NCBI GenBank assembly: GCA_025765615.1 | Contig: JAIVFJ010000054.1 | Location: 1 to 64,000 of the forward strand | Direction of reading: 5' to 3' | Source: Zopfochytrium polystomum | Lineage: Eukaryota > Chytridiomycota > Chytridiomycetes > Chytridiales > Chytridiaceae | DNA: 64,000 nucleotides | Part shown: piece by piece, positions 34,590 to 45,890 of the stretch | How positions within the stretch are numbered: the stretch's first letter is position 1 | Layout of the letters: every line of letters starts with the position of its first letter | The notes under the pieces: generated by a model | What the model saw: the letters and a program-made list of their open reading frames with translations, nothing else | Databases searched by the model: none | Told to the model about the DNA's origin: nothing | Translations under genes and position numbers: made by a program

Positions 34590-34800
34590 GCTCGTTACAG
34601 TGAATTTCATATTCCTTGAGATTTTGGGGCTGAAAAAAAAAATGTTTGGGGGGAGCAAAAAAAAGTTTTCGATTGGTGGGGTCGGTCTCCATTTCGGGGT
34701 GGTCTGTCTCCAATAGTGAAAAGTTTTTTTTGCCCTCCACCAAACTTTTTTTTTGCTGCCTCAAAATCTCAAGGTATATGAAATTGACAGTAAACAGTGC
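34590..34800. repeat. Imperfect foldback of about 70-bp arms
   Basis: Left arm about 34,600-34,671 (AATTTCATATTCCTTGAGAT ...) and right arm about 34,719-34,787 (... ATCTCAAGGTATATGAAATT) are inverse complements with scattered mismatches, including the A8-10/T8-10 runs and the GTTTGG/CCAAAC segments. The 50-bp loop itself closes with ATTGG/CCAAT. It could be a MITE or a transcribed hairpin. Confidence 0.7.
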
Positions 34801-35195
34801 GCCATATTTTTTTTCTTTCTTCTCCTTTTCTTTAAATTGTGCAATTTCGGCTAGCCAATCGGGCGTAAAAGTGCTCCCACCCAAAGAAAAACGCATGTGC
34901 GTTCAGTCGTTCTCTATACTTGCCAAACACTTGGAAAAAGACGAAAAGTACAAAGGTTACGAGGCAGAGGAGGATGTGGCAAAAAGAGAAGTTGAAGTAG
35001 GAGGAAGGAGATCGCGAAGGGGAGAAAAAAAGGAAATTGTGCATCGCGCGTGGACACATACCGTGGCCTAGCCCCTTGAATGCAATGACTGAAGATAAGA
35101 GAACAAAAAGAGAAGAACAGCGGCAGAGAGGGTGTGCAAGGGCGTGCGAGAGTGAGCTGCAGGGGAAAAGGATGAAGAGGAGAAGAGAAACAGAT

Positions 35196-35302
<107 letters not shown>

Positions 35303-35322
35303 CCGCGCGGCTTATCACCTCA

Positions 35323-38242
35323 TCACAATCCAACAAACTCAAGAAGCCAAACGCGACGGACCCAAACATTGACCTCAGTAAAATTATCAGCAGAGTTAAC
35401 AGGCTCAGCTTGCAAGGACGGCGGCCCTTCTACGTCGCTTGACGCTCCACTCTGCACGGCCGTGCTAATCGTGGTCATAGATCCTTCCGAGCCAGCCCCC
35501 AGCAGAGGCGCGGGCCGTGCACCGCTGTCTTCGTCGCCTGTACCATCCGCTGAGCCAATGTTTGGCGTTTTTCTGGATGCAGTCAATCCCTTGCTCTGGC
35601 TCTTTCGGAACAAGAACCGCCATACACCCCCACGCTGCTGCTGCTGCTGCTGCTGCTGTTGCTGCTGCAGTCCAGATTTCTTCCCGTCGCTGCCGGTACC
35701 TGTGGAACCTGCCCTGCTCCGAGACCTACCTCCCGAACCAATTCCCGGGTCACTCTTCCGCCGTGACGATGCGAGGGTTGAACCGGATCCAAACTCGAGA
35801 CACCTACTGCTCGCCGCGGCCTCTCTCCTCGCAGCGGCTGCGTCATCGCTTTCAGTTTCTGCACCTGCCCGCGAAACAGGGTTCCCGTCCTCCGCCACAG
35901 CGTCGAGCACAGTCGCCGTGTTGTTTAGGGCGGCCGTTGTGTCGACTGCCGCAGCATCGTTGCTGCGGCCAGCAACTACCACCACAAATCCACCTTCGAG
36001 GTCGTCCAGATCTTCGACGTCCTCCATTTCGTCGCCAAAGAGTTCGTTTTCCGCAAATTTGGCTCTGGGGCCCGAACCAGACGAGGAGGCTGCGTATGTG
36101 CGCGCCAGTTCAGCTGAGTCCACACGCATTGTTGTGTGCTCCCACCAGCACTTCCGGACGGGTCGCCGTGCTTGCATGTGTGACAGCAGCAGTGAAAGGG
36201 AAAATGGAGGCTCCTCCCCCCCCCCAGAAGCGGCCGCCATCAAGGGGTCCATCTCCACTTGAGTAATAAGAGCTTGACCTTCAAGGTCCTCCTCATCGTC
36301 TTCGATTTCAACATCAATTGGTGTGGACTTTTCGTCACCTTTTTCTAATGAACTGGAAGTCGGTGGTGGTGCTGCCGCTTCATCCGGTGCAGCAACGGGG
36401 GCGACCGTACGCTGGAGGGCCGTACTTGGGTCCTCTATTTGATCTCGACCCTCGATAGCTTTAATTAGGCGATCGGTTTCTTCCGGATCACGCAAGGCAA
36501 GAAGGGCCATGCTGACAAGTTTTGCGTCCGACCCGTCGTGATTGCGATAGCCCCAAGACGACGATTTTCTGTCGAAAGTGCTTAGAGTCTCGATGGCTTC
36601 AACAAGGTGAAGGTGCTGGAGGGGCGAAGATGGTGACGGTAGAGAAGCAGATTGAGTGGCCGCGGGAGTGGCAGCGGGGCGAGAAGAGGAGGCCCAAGCG
36701 GACGAGTCGCTCCCACGCTCAAGGGAAGCCCGTATCGCAGCGCCTACCAGCTGCGCATGTGTAGGCTCAAAAGAGGATGTCGAATAATTAGTCCGGCCGA
36801 ACGATTCGCCTATTGTGGCGCGGTTCGCTAACAATGAGCTGCAGTGTCGTCGAATGAGTGCGTACTGCAACGTGGTAGCATCAGACACTAGCTGCGGGCG
36901 ATCTTTGATGATGTCTTCCACTGAATGTTCGGAAGGTCCGTCTGTCTGCAACGCCGAAGGGTACTTCGATTGACGGCCAAGCTGGCGCTTTCCTCTGACT
37001 TTTGGCACGAGAGATCCCTGTGGCTCCGCCGATCTGCTGTTACTCTTACCCATATCTCTCGCGGTCGGCCCACTGCTATTGGAATGCGAGAGCGCCTGCC
37101 AAGAGGAGGACGGCCGCAACGGTGACGGCTTCCTTTCTCTTGGAATGATGAAGAATTCAGTTTCTTCCCTCAGCACTAAGAGAGCTTCTACCGGCGGGGG
37201 GTTGGGGACTAATGGCGCGGGGGAGTGGGACGGCGTGGACGCCGGTGCAGGAGATTCGGACAAGGCCCCTCCGGCGGTTGACAGTGCTCCTCCAAGAATC
37301 GAAGCGAGCGCTGGTGTGTCCGCAGGTTGGTCATCGACTCGGCCTGTGCGGCTCGTCTGCGGTTTCGGGGGGTGTGATTTAGGAGTTCGAACAGGAGACC
37401 GCGAAAGGGTAGCAAAGGACCAAAAAAGCAATTTGCCAAACCTGCACAACGGATGCACCTTCGCGGCTAAACTCGAAGTCGTCCAGGCTACCATCGCTGA
37501 CTGTTTCAGAGCGCTCCATGAACGGACTGTTGGGGTCGCTAAGCGCGGAAGCGTTACGTGTCGGTAGTCGCTTCCGGGATTCGTTCTCGAGCAAGAACCA
37601 ACGCAGACTTGAGACAATATATGCAAAGAGGTCGGGGTCCAGGTCGGAACGAACGAATTTTGACGCATCGAGCATTTCCAGTTCCAGCAAGGGACTTTCG
37701 GGGTCGAAGAACGGTCTTGAGAGGTCGTGGTCTGCACTGGCGAAAGACTGGTTCGGTGTCCGCTGCTGACGTCCTAAACCCGGAGGGAGGGGAGGCACCA
37801 ACGGGCGAATGCATTGACACAAAAGCGACGAAGCAGAATGTGCCGTACTTGGCGGGAAGATCGGGAGATGGCAAGCGCCACATACCACGCTTGATCCTGG
37901 AGGCCCGCTACCGGAAGACACTTTGGGTGACAAAGGAGGTTCAGAAGATTGTTCGGGAGCATGCAGCGATTCCAGCGGCCGAGGGCTTTCTTGTGGCGGG
38001 TCAGACGGGAGGGGATGGGGTGGAGTCGGCGCTGGAAAGAAGGGCACAAGGCCAGAAGGAAAGAGCGCCATAAGCACTGAGTCCGGAAAGTGACCGAGGA
38101 CGGCTGACGAGACGCAAAAGCGGCGGCCGCCTTTTAGCTGCAGGTAGACCACGTCGTCGTTCCGGGGGCCGCCGGCGCCGGCGGCGGCGCTGCCGCTGCC
38201 TACTGCTTCTGGTGCGACAGCGGCCTCCTCCGACGCATCCAT
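35323..38242 (-). CDS. Whi2-like BTB/POZ-domain protein, two exons, 944 residues
   Basis: Exon 1 38,242-37,442 and exon 2 37,356-35,323, joined across an 85-bp intron with a GTTTGG donor and CCGCAG acceptor, in phase. The N-terminus has a BTB-type fold start, VYLQLKGGRRFCVSSAVLGH then LMALFPSGL (residues about 32-63). The second half, DLDPDLFAYIVSSLRWFL, follows about 130 Pro/Ser-rich residues with a CxxC pair later. After the intron come LLVLREETEFFIIP (about 325-338) and WGYRNHDGSDAKLVSMALLA, blocks shared with fungal Whi2-type proteins, which with Psr phosphatases restrain growth and TOR signalling under stress. The C-terminal 400 residues are acidic, low-complexity, with a Q11 tract (CAG repeat at 35,636-35,669). 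The family call is by motif memory; the extreme C-terminus could have another intron. Confidence 0.75.
35636..35669 (-). repeat. CAG trinucleotide repeat coding polyglutamine
   Basis: Eleven Gln codons (CAG with one CAA) in the C-terminal part of the BTB protein. Such tracts vary in length within populations. Confidence 0.9.
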
Positions 38243-38853
38243 TTGGTTGCTGCGATGACGGTATCGATTCAGGGGGTGGGGGATTGCAAGGGGGGGCCAG
38301 GGAGTGGAAAGGAAGGCGGGAAATGCGCGAGGGTGTGGGTGTGTGAGTGGGGCGGGGGAATTGCGGCTGTGATGGTGCGAGAGACAGAGAGAGAGAGAGA
38401 GAGAGACACAGAAGTGAAAGAAGGCCTCCCGGGCGGCCAATTTTGCTCAATTGCAAATAAGTATGATGAAAAAGAAGAGAGGAAGATGAAGAGACAGGGA
38501 ACAAGCCTTCTGTCACGTGACATCCATGAAGAAGGACTTGGAGGCGTTTTTGACCATGTGGCCTGCCGATTCCCCTTAAAAAAAAATAAATAAAAAAAAT
38601 AATAATTAATTGAAATAACCCTTTCCATCTACCATTGTTAAGGCCATCATGACTTAATTCCATAAAAGATATGCTCGTTCGGTTCGTTTTGTTTTGTTTT
38701 TATATGAGTTCTCTGTTGTGGCACTGGGGTTCTACCTCGTTTTGACACAGAGGCAAAAATAGCGCCAATAGATAGCTTGTTCGTATCAACTTAAAGGGTT
38801 TACATTCAGTTTGGTACCCTCAAGTCAAAAATTATATGCCAGTCACAACATTT
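38243..38853. promoter_or_regulatory. Intergenic region: MPH1 3' end and BTB-gene promoter
   Basis: 611 bp between two minus-strand genes. A GA/CT run (38,383-38,406) lies about 150 bp upstream of the BTB start, in the likely 5' leader or core promoter. An A/T-rich block with AATAAA-type words sits at 38,578-38,615. No TATA box was assigned. Confidence 0.4.
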
Positions 38854-41800
38854 TTACTTCCGCTCCTTCCACGGCTTTCTTCCCAGAGACCCCACGGACG
38901 AGCTGGCTTTCCCCTTTGCTTCGGCGTCTTGCGCCATACGCGTCAGCCGGTTTAGAAGCGCAGAGCCGCCGCGCACCGGTTCAGCCGGCGGCGGCATCTC
39001 GTTCTCTTTTATCACAGTTGTATTCCAGGGTTCAGGCCGAATCACGGCGGCTTGATGTTTCAGCCAAGGCTTGGACCCCAGCGGTCCGAAAGAAGCAAGT
39101 GAGGTCGGCGTTGGGGTTGTCGCTGTGGCAGCAAAGCTTTGGAGTGCCGTGGGCACAGAGGTGGGGGTAGAAGTGGCGATGGAGTCCCTTGTCCGCGACG
39201 CAGAGCTCAGGTTTGTTGCTGGCTTGGACGCGCCAGTGCGCGGTGTCTCGCAGGTCCGGGCCGATGGTGTTTGGGCAGTTCCAGTGTAGCTGATTTCATC
39301 ATCATCGTCAACAACAAAGTCGGCCAAGTCTGGGTCATCATAATACTCCGTTGCCTAAGAGTAGAATTGATTTTTAGTGAGGATAGCCGCGCGCATTTTC
39401 ACGAACCTCCGCTCCTGCACCTCTTTGTGTCGGAAACCCCTCCCAATCTTCTCTCGTTGCTCCTTTTTGTGCCTTCATACGTGTCCTGTAACGATTGAGC
39501 ATCTCTTCCATCGAGTTCTTTCCTCGATTCAAAAGTGATCGATGGTACATAGCGGCAATAGGTGAACTACTCTCGCTTGATTCAGTGCCATTTTTTCGAG
39601 TCTCAACGGGTGACGAACCGGAGCGGCCGTCCGAAACCACAAACCCTGGTAGGTCGATGTCAATATCACCATCGATGATTTCGTCCCCGCTGTCGGGGTA
39701 CTCGTCTGAAAGCACCGCCTCTCGATCAAGGAAAGCTTCGATTGCATCTGGTTCGGCCCTGCGGCCTGGACGTCGATGGTGCCACTTTGAATTGCTCGTT
39801 GATGTACAAGGTTGCGGCTCAGGGTATAGTACTGAGACGGATCGATCACGTGGTGGCTTTCGAGGAGGCTTCACGGTGATACGGCGTCGCAGGACCTTAT
39901 GAAACATTGGTGTCTCACCGGTCGCCGATTGGTCGTCATCTTCGGAAAAAAGTTGGTCGGAGGTGTTTTCGTTCTCGCCTTCTTCAAATACATGTAATAG
40001 AGTCTCATGTGGCACCGACGCCGTTTTTCTTCGTATGGCCATACCTGAATTCGACGACGACGGTTCAGCGGCTCGTGTGTTACCGTATTGAGCGGCAGCT
40101 GGCGTTGACGGGGTATCAGCAATGACCCTCTTGCCTTTTGACTTTCTTAGTAAAACAGGAGTTGCCTGCGACTCCAAAAAATTTTCACACTCCGACTCCC
40201 TTGACATTCGATTATTGTTTTGGGGCGAATCAATGACCCCTCGTCCGTCTTGCGCTCCAAAGCCTTCCGTTCGTCCTGCTTGTGCCCCATCATCAGCGCA
40301 GGCTGCAGCCAGCTCGAGCGCTATGACCATGTCATCGTCAAAGTCGTCAATTGCATAGAAGCCTTCAAACAAGTCAGAATGCTTTCGCTGTATGGCTGAT
40401 TCTGTTCTTCGGGCTATTGAATTTTGTCCACTTGAGTTGTGGGTCTGCGGTCGAGCGCTCTGAGAAGTATCCATTGAGAGAAGGCCGGCCGTCGACGTCG
40501 TTGAACCACCGTGATCCACCGCCTCTTTTCTGGCATTGCGACTGGTGGGCTGATTCGATCGACTGGGCCATAATAATAAACTGTTTGTCAAGAACGTTAC
40601 CGTTTTATGCCGGCACAATGGGTCCTGGTAAGGCACAGTTGGTCGATAGTCCAACGGCAGATCCGTTATTTCGTTTTTGGGATCGACGGAAAAGTCCAAT
40701 TCCGGAGAACTTCGAATGATTTCATCCTCGAAGACATTACCGAACCCTCCGCGTGAATCGGCGGAAGAAACCATTGTTGGGCCTGTCGGCGTGTCTGGAA
40801 CCAGCTCGTCAAATGCAGCCTCGGCGGGCCTTAAGCGGGTGGGTGTTCCACGGAGCCTCTGATTCTGCAAATTTCTAGATTTTTCAGACAATGAAGGTAA
40901 CTGCACGTTTTCTTGGGGCGAGGCAGCATTGTTATCGCCATTATACAGGAGTTGAGGTGTGGTCTTTATAAGATCGCTTTCACAGTTCGTTCCAAGTTTG
41001 GCGCCGTTGAGTAGGGCTGTCTTCACATCAACGAACTCTTCATCGTCCGAAACTGCAATGCGCGGGTCCCCGCACTCAGAAATTATTGTTCGGCTCCGCT
41101 TTCGTCCGCTTTGTAGACTGCCATACCCAAACCTACAATCGTCGCCCCCCGGAGATTTGGAAATGGCGTTACTGCTTTTTGAATCCTCGCTGAAGGGTGA
41201 GGTTCGTAGTCGTTTTTTTATAATCGTGGCTGAATCCAAAAGATCCACGTCATCCGCTTTACGTTTTGCAGCCGAAGATATTTGCGCCGCTGGCACAGGC
41301 AGAAATCTTTCCGGAAAACTAAACTCCAGGGCGTCAAGGTCGGCACCTGCCGGGTGTTCCTCCTCATCGAGTTCCAACGAGCGAATCAGTTGCATTTTGT
41401 CGACATATCGTCGAGTTCTGAGGGATCTCGCTCGAAGGTGAACGGTAGGAATAAGCATAGTCTGCCAATGAGTTTGTCGTGAAAGGTCTGGTTTGAACGG
41501 AAGCGACGATTGTGGTTTGAAGAGACGTTCAAACTCTTCCTGCTGGGCTTCAGTCAGAAATGCAGAAGTGCCCTCCTTCTGAGTGACTGATGTCAGTACT
41601 GATGGTCTTCCTCTAACACCTCTTGAAGAACGACCCCCCACGGTCTTCTTGTCGGCGTCAAATGCTTCAATTTCGAGGTCTTTTTTTTCCACGATTGGTT
41701 TCACATGTTTGGGTAACAAACCAGAGTCTGCGTTTGCCATAACTAGCTTCTTTCCATCGACAATCGCATTCTGCACAGTGCGGTATTGGGCTTGAGAACG

Positions 41801-43854
41801 GCGATATGCGTCTTCCTCACGTCCCTGTGAAAGAACAAGAACCACTCGGCCCTCACGCTTGCGGCCAGTACGCCCCATACGTTGCAACATCCTGATAGGA
41901 GAGTTCTGAGCATCGTAGCATAAGATAAGGTCCACTTCCCCGATATCAAGGCCTTCTTCTCCAATACACGTCGCAACAAGGACATTGTGGTTACCTGCTT
42001 GAAAATCAGCAACAACCTAGACCGGAATGCAACAATTAAATCAGAAAATAAACAAGAGGGGCCAAAGACTACCTTCATTTGCTCTTTCTGAGTAAGTCCC
42101 TTGGAACTGCTTTTTCCATGACCCACGAAACTCATAGCGCGAACAAGAGGTGCATGGGGAGATAGCATTTGAACTATCTCTTCAACGGTGTCCCGATACT
42201 GAGTAAAAATCATGACTCTCGTCTCTCGAGCCTCCCCGTCAATTTGATTGTTTTGGTGATCAAGAAAATGACTGACGACAATCTCGGCCATCTTTGGGAC
42301 CTTCGGATGCGAGACGAACTCTGGCCGCTCCGTGAGCGCTCTTGCGTGCCTTACCACGTCGTTGAATTCTGGCCGTCTCATAAGGTCTTCCCGCGCTTTG
42401 GTCACGCTTTTCGCATTTATAGTGTCGTCGATATAATCGTCCAAATGTTTCAAGAACATGCGGATACCCAGACTCATTAAATGCACCATACAATCAGCAA
42501 GCCCCACAGTAATGCCGAAGTCTGATTCGATGGCCGCGGCGAGTCCTGGTAAACACCGAGGTTTCGAGGTCTCCCGCCATTTTTCTCGTGCAAGTATTAG
42601 TGAATATCGCGACAAGTTTTTTGGGTCACGATCATAAAATGCTTTATTGCTGACGAGACGAGTCAAATAGAGGCTGATAACTTTCTCAAACATAGCGGCC
42701 AGGTTGAGTATATCTTCCGAGGGTTGAACAACAACAACCTCAAGTTTCCGTTTGAAAGTAAATGGACGAATATCGAGGGAATCTTCCGTTCGAATTTCGA
42801 TTTTTGAGATGAGAAGGTTCTGGATCAAACTCTGCACGGTTTTAACTTCTGCGGCAGGAGTGGCAGTGAGGGCCAGAATCCGAAAGTGAGCATTTTGGTC
42901 TTTCAGGATTTTCACCACTTCACAGTACGCATGTTTTCCAAGTGCGCGATGAGCCTCGTCAACTACGACGAGAACAACTTTTTCGGATGGGCAAATTTCC
43001 TTTTTGAGATCGTTTTGCATCACTTGCGGTGTGAGGAAAAACACACGTTTAGAGTGCCAGCTCTTCTGACGCAGTTCGGGAGCAGCGACACCAGTCATTT
43101 CGTCCGTTACGTCCTGCGGAATTCCAGTGATCTGATAGCATGCCTCGATTTGCTGAGCGACAAGGGGCTTTGTCGGGGCCATAAACACGATTTTTCCTTC
43201 CGGAAACCAACGGAAATAATTGAACATAACAACTGCGGCAATAAACGTCTTTCCAAGGCCGGTCGGCAGCGCGATAAGAGTGTTCGTGAAAAGACTCGTT
43301 TGAACCATGTTGTATTGGTAGTCTCTGATGGGCCGATTTGTTGGATATTGCCAAGTCTTCACCGCCTCCGGGTCAAAGGGATGTTGAAATGTGGTAGATT
43401 CGGCCTGTTTCTTCGAATGATCTCGCATTCGCACCATCGGTAGAGGCCTTTGCTGAGCTGATCGGGTGGTCAGAGGCGGCGCTGTGGCAGGCTTCGCATT
43501 TGGGATGTTCATTCCGAACGATTCAAAGAGCGTCGCCTGACGAGTCACTTTACTATCCGATGCCTGGGGTCCACACGTCTGAATGAGCTGGTCGACTGTG
43601 CGGTCGCTGGCCAATGTGTTCGCCCTTGCCGTGTTTGCACTGGCGTTCTCCAACTGCGCCAACAGTTCCTGTTTTAAGAGCGAGACGTCAGAGAAGGGCT
43701 CACGCCGTCCTATCTGCCATCGATGTCCGCGACACTTCGTTTCACAAGAAGGACTTCGATGGCTGAAACTAATTTAACTTTCACTGTCCCTCACCGGATC
43801 GCCAAACCAGCTGTCATCGAGATCCTTGAACTCATCGTCATCGTCTCGGCTCAT
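38854..43854 (-). CDS. MPH1: FANCM/Mph1-family DEAH DNA helicase, four exons, about 1,615 residues
   Basis: Exons: 43,854-43,808, 43,762-42,073, 42,016-39,407 and 39,354-38,854; introns 45, 56 and 52 bp, all in phase. The 5' exon (MSRDDDDEFKDLDDS) is acidic as in other Mph1 proteins, but its GTTTGG donor is inferred. Helicase motifs: Walker A LPTGLGKTFIAAV (residue about 183), APTKPLVAQQ, DEAH as VVVDEAHRALGKHA (about 283), LTATPA, a C-terminal lobe with IFTQYRDTVEEIV, GEEGLDIGEVDLI and QRMGRTGRKREG (about 620). The family unwinds D-loops and reverses stalled forks, acting in nuclear homologous recombination and crosslink repair. After the helicase come about 950 residues of polar, probably disordered tail, making it longer than most fungal Mph1 proteins (about 1,000-1,100). 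All catalytic motifs are intact. Family confidence is high; the first exon less so. Confidence 0.9.
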
Positions 43855-43964
43855 GGCGGGCCACGACAGGCGATTTCCCGATTTCCTGGACAAGGACGGC
43901 CAGACCGACACCAGGGACACGTGACCTACGTCCTCAAGTATCCATCAGACATGAGAGAGACAAC

Positions 43965-44085
43965 AAGGTCTCAGTGATACAATCTAGGGATTTCATTTGC
44001 AAAAACAAGCGTACCTGTCATAAACCACAAGGATCGGGACCCTATTATTATTCCTGGTACTTTAGTTTCCAAGGCGTTATCAAAG
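43965..44085 (-). repeat. Repeat fragment, inverse of 52,440-52,565
   Basis: The minus strand reads GATAACGCCTTGGAAACTAA ... TATCACTGAGACC, about 85% the same as the plus strand at 52,440-52,565. Probably an LTR or transposon fragment of one more family. It lies just upstream of MPH1. Confidence 0.7.
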
Positions 44086-44097
44086 GTTGGAGTTACC

Positions 44098-44272
44098 AGC
44101 TAGATCTGTGCAGTTGTGAGAATAGAAAAAACCATACTCACATTACCATTAAGATATTCGAGAACTCGAATAAGGATCTTCATGTGTTGCTTGCGGGGAA
44201 CCTTGCTGAAGGCAACCAGATATGAAACTGCTGGGGCAAGGTCTGGTTGAGTGTGTGTTGCAAGGGATTTGT
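44098..44272 (-). mobile_element. Copia RT fragment
   Basis: The minus-strand translation contains LATHTQPDLAPAVSYLVAFS then LIRVLEYLNGN, the copia segment at the end of RT. It resembles copia-B at about 24,655-24,705 but keeps the part that copia-B has lost. Confidence 0.7.
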
Positions 44273-44639
44273 TGCTAACTGTTTTGGTGATCAAATCCAA
44301 CCCCACCGGCCCAAGACAAAGCGGGAACAACAGTTAGAGATCTACTTCTCGGCCCAAATACGCCAGGTGCAGCACATGAGGGAAAAAAGGGAGAGCCTTG
44401 AAAAAACCCACACTAACACCCAACGAAGAATGACCACACACAGAAGGGGGGGTGGGAATGCGTATGGCCCCCCCCTTACTGAGGGGGCCAACTCAAAGGA
44501 AATAAGCGAAGATTGAAGAAAAAGCGAGGAAGCGAAGAACGAAAAAAAACAAAACTGAGGATAGCGATATTCAAGAGGAAAGCAAACAATAGGCAAACTG
44601 AAAAAACGATAACAGGAGAAAATCAAAATAAGCAGAAGG
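44273..44639. other. Unidentified purine-rich stretch
   Basis: A-rich, with no coding domain. It has runs such as GAAAAAAAAC near 44,543 and a C8 run at 44,467-44,474. Confidence 0.4.
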
Positions 44640-44935
44640 GGGTGGCGCTGCTAGGCGCTACCCAAAGCGGATTAGAGGTTTAGCAAGGGGCGGCGCCCTG
44701 AGGCGCTGCCCGCACCCAAGGAACTGCGGGGCAGTGCCACCAGGCACCACCCCATCGGAAGCGAAGGACGGCGCCTTGTGGCGCCGCCACAGCCGCAGCG
44801 AGACGGGCAGCGCTGCAAGGCGCTGCCCCAACTGAGGTGCAAAGGATGGCGCTGCAAGGCGCCACCCCATCCGGAGTGCGAGGGATGGCGCTGCAAGGCG
44901 CCGCCCCAACCAAAGTGCGAAGGATGGCGCTGCAC
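44640..44935. repeat. GC-rich tandem array of about 39-bp hairpin units
   Basis: About seven units, the last three or four nearly regular (44,807-44,930). Each carries a GGCGC-TGCAAG-GCGCC hairpin core (5-bp stem, 6-base loop) followed by a CCCCA(A/T)CC spacer and AGTGCGAAGGAT. Outer units are diverged (GGCGCCTTGTGGCGCC, GGCAGTGCCACCAGGCACC) but keep the stem by compensating changes. It is joined on the right to copia sequence (GCTGCACATACATGCTC). Confidence 0.85.
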
Positions 44936-45110
44936 ATACATGCTCATTTCCTCTGAAAAGGTGTAGTCACTGGAGAGATCACTGTACGCTACATACCAAC
45001 CAGCGACCAGTTCGCAGACATTCTCACAAAACCACTCTCGATGTCTCAGCACCAGCAACTGACCTCACTACTTGGTCTCTGACCCCGCTCCAACCTTTCA
45101 AACACCCTTT
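44931..45110 (+). mobile_element. Copia RNase H 3' end fragment
   Basis: Same sequence as the minus strand of 20,589-20,775: VTGEITVRYIPTSDQFAD-like, then LTKPLSMSQHQQL. It is in the opposite orientation in the window. Confidence 0.75.
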
Positions 45111-45179
45111 CAGTCGAAGCCTCAGATGCTTATGCATGCTTTGCATAACAGGTGCTACCCAAGGCCATCGTGCGGGGGG

Positions 45180-45373
45180 TGTTAGGCGGAACTGACTGGT
45201 TAGCAGCAAGAGGCACAAGACAGAGTATTTGTCAACAGCACAAGCCAGCGCCCAGGTCTGCATTGGCGGTGGCTTGCTCTCCCATGGGCATTGTGCGAAC
45301 AATAACTGACAGTCACAATAGGTTCAGGTACATCTTGTGTCTCTTGCTGTTAACCAGTCAGTTCTGCCTAACA
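45180..45373. mobile_element. Complete MITE with about 39-bp terminal inverted repeats
   Basis: The left end TGTTAGGCGGAACTGACTGG and the right end (reverse complement) TGTTAGGCAGAACTGACTGG match over about 39 bases with few mismatches. It is 194 bp with no coding capacity. Flanks show no convincing target duplication. Truncated relatives are at 10,478 and 16,394. Confidence 0.8.
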
Positions 45374-45779
45374 CATGGAATTGGATGCTTGCCGACAGAG
45401 TCTGACGCAGATACTCTCCAGCAGTCTGATAAAGCCTTGCATATGGGTTGAACTTTGATGCTGAAATGGCAAAAGACAAAAAAAAGTGAGACAACATCAA
45501 CCCATTGCAGCACCACAAACTGAAGTCAGAAACGTACCTCCAACAATTCAGCCTGCAGCATTTGCACAATTCCATTGAGCAGAAGGAGCCAAATCCTCCA
45601 ACAGCAAACGTCATTTTCTCTCGTCAAACTGCTGGGCAGAGTTGTAAATGTACATCTGTGAGAAATTGGGCTGACTTGGCGTCATTGCAAAAGTTAGAGA
45701 GGCTGTGGTGGAGCTGCCTGCTGATGATGAACACTAGAGCACCTTGGCCATGGCTCTGGATGTTTGCACCAACAGAAGC
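45374..45779. other. No recognised gene
   Basis: Short open frames on both strands without a domain. Confidence 0.4.
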
Positions 45780-45890
45780 AATTTGGAAACAACCAAACCA
45801 ATTTGAAAGCAGCTGTTTCTCAAACAAGCAGTAAATTGGTTCTTGGTGGTGCTCAGCCCAGACAAAGCACTCAGCCCTGGCTGGCACTCA
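45780..45890 (+). repeat. Copia-A LTR fragment
   Basis: Starts TTTGGAAACAACCAAACCAA and runs through GTAAATTGGTTCTTGGTGG to the GCTCAGCCC minisatellite, as in the copia-A LTR, then breaks off. Confidence 0.75.

Noticed and set aside
45180..45373. Target-site duplication of the MITE
   Set aside because: Flanking bases (GCGGGGGG and CATGGAAT) do not match at any usual length, so none is claimed.
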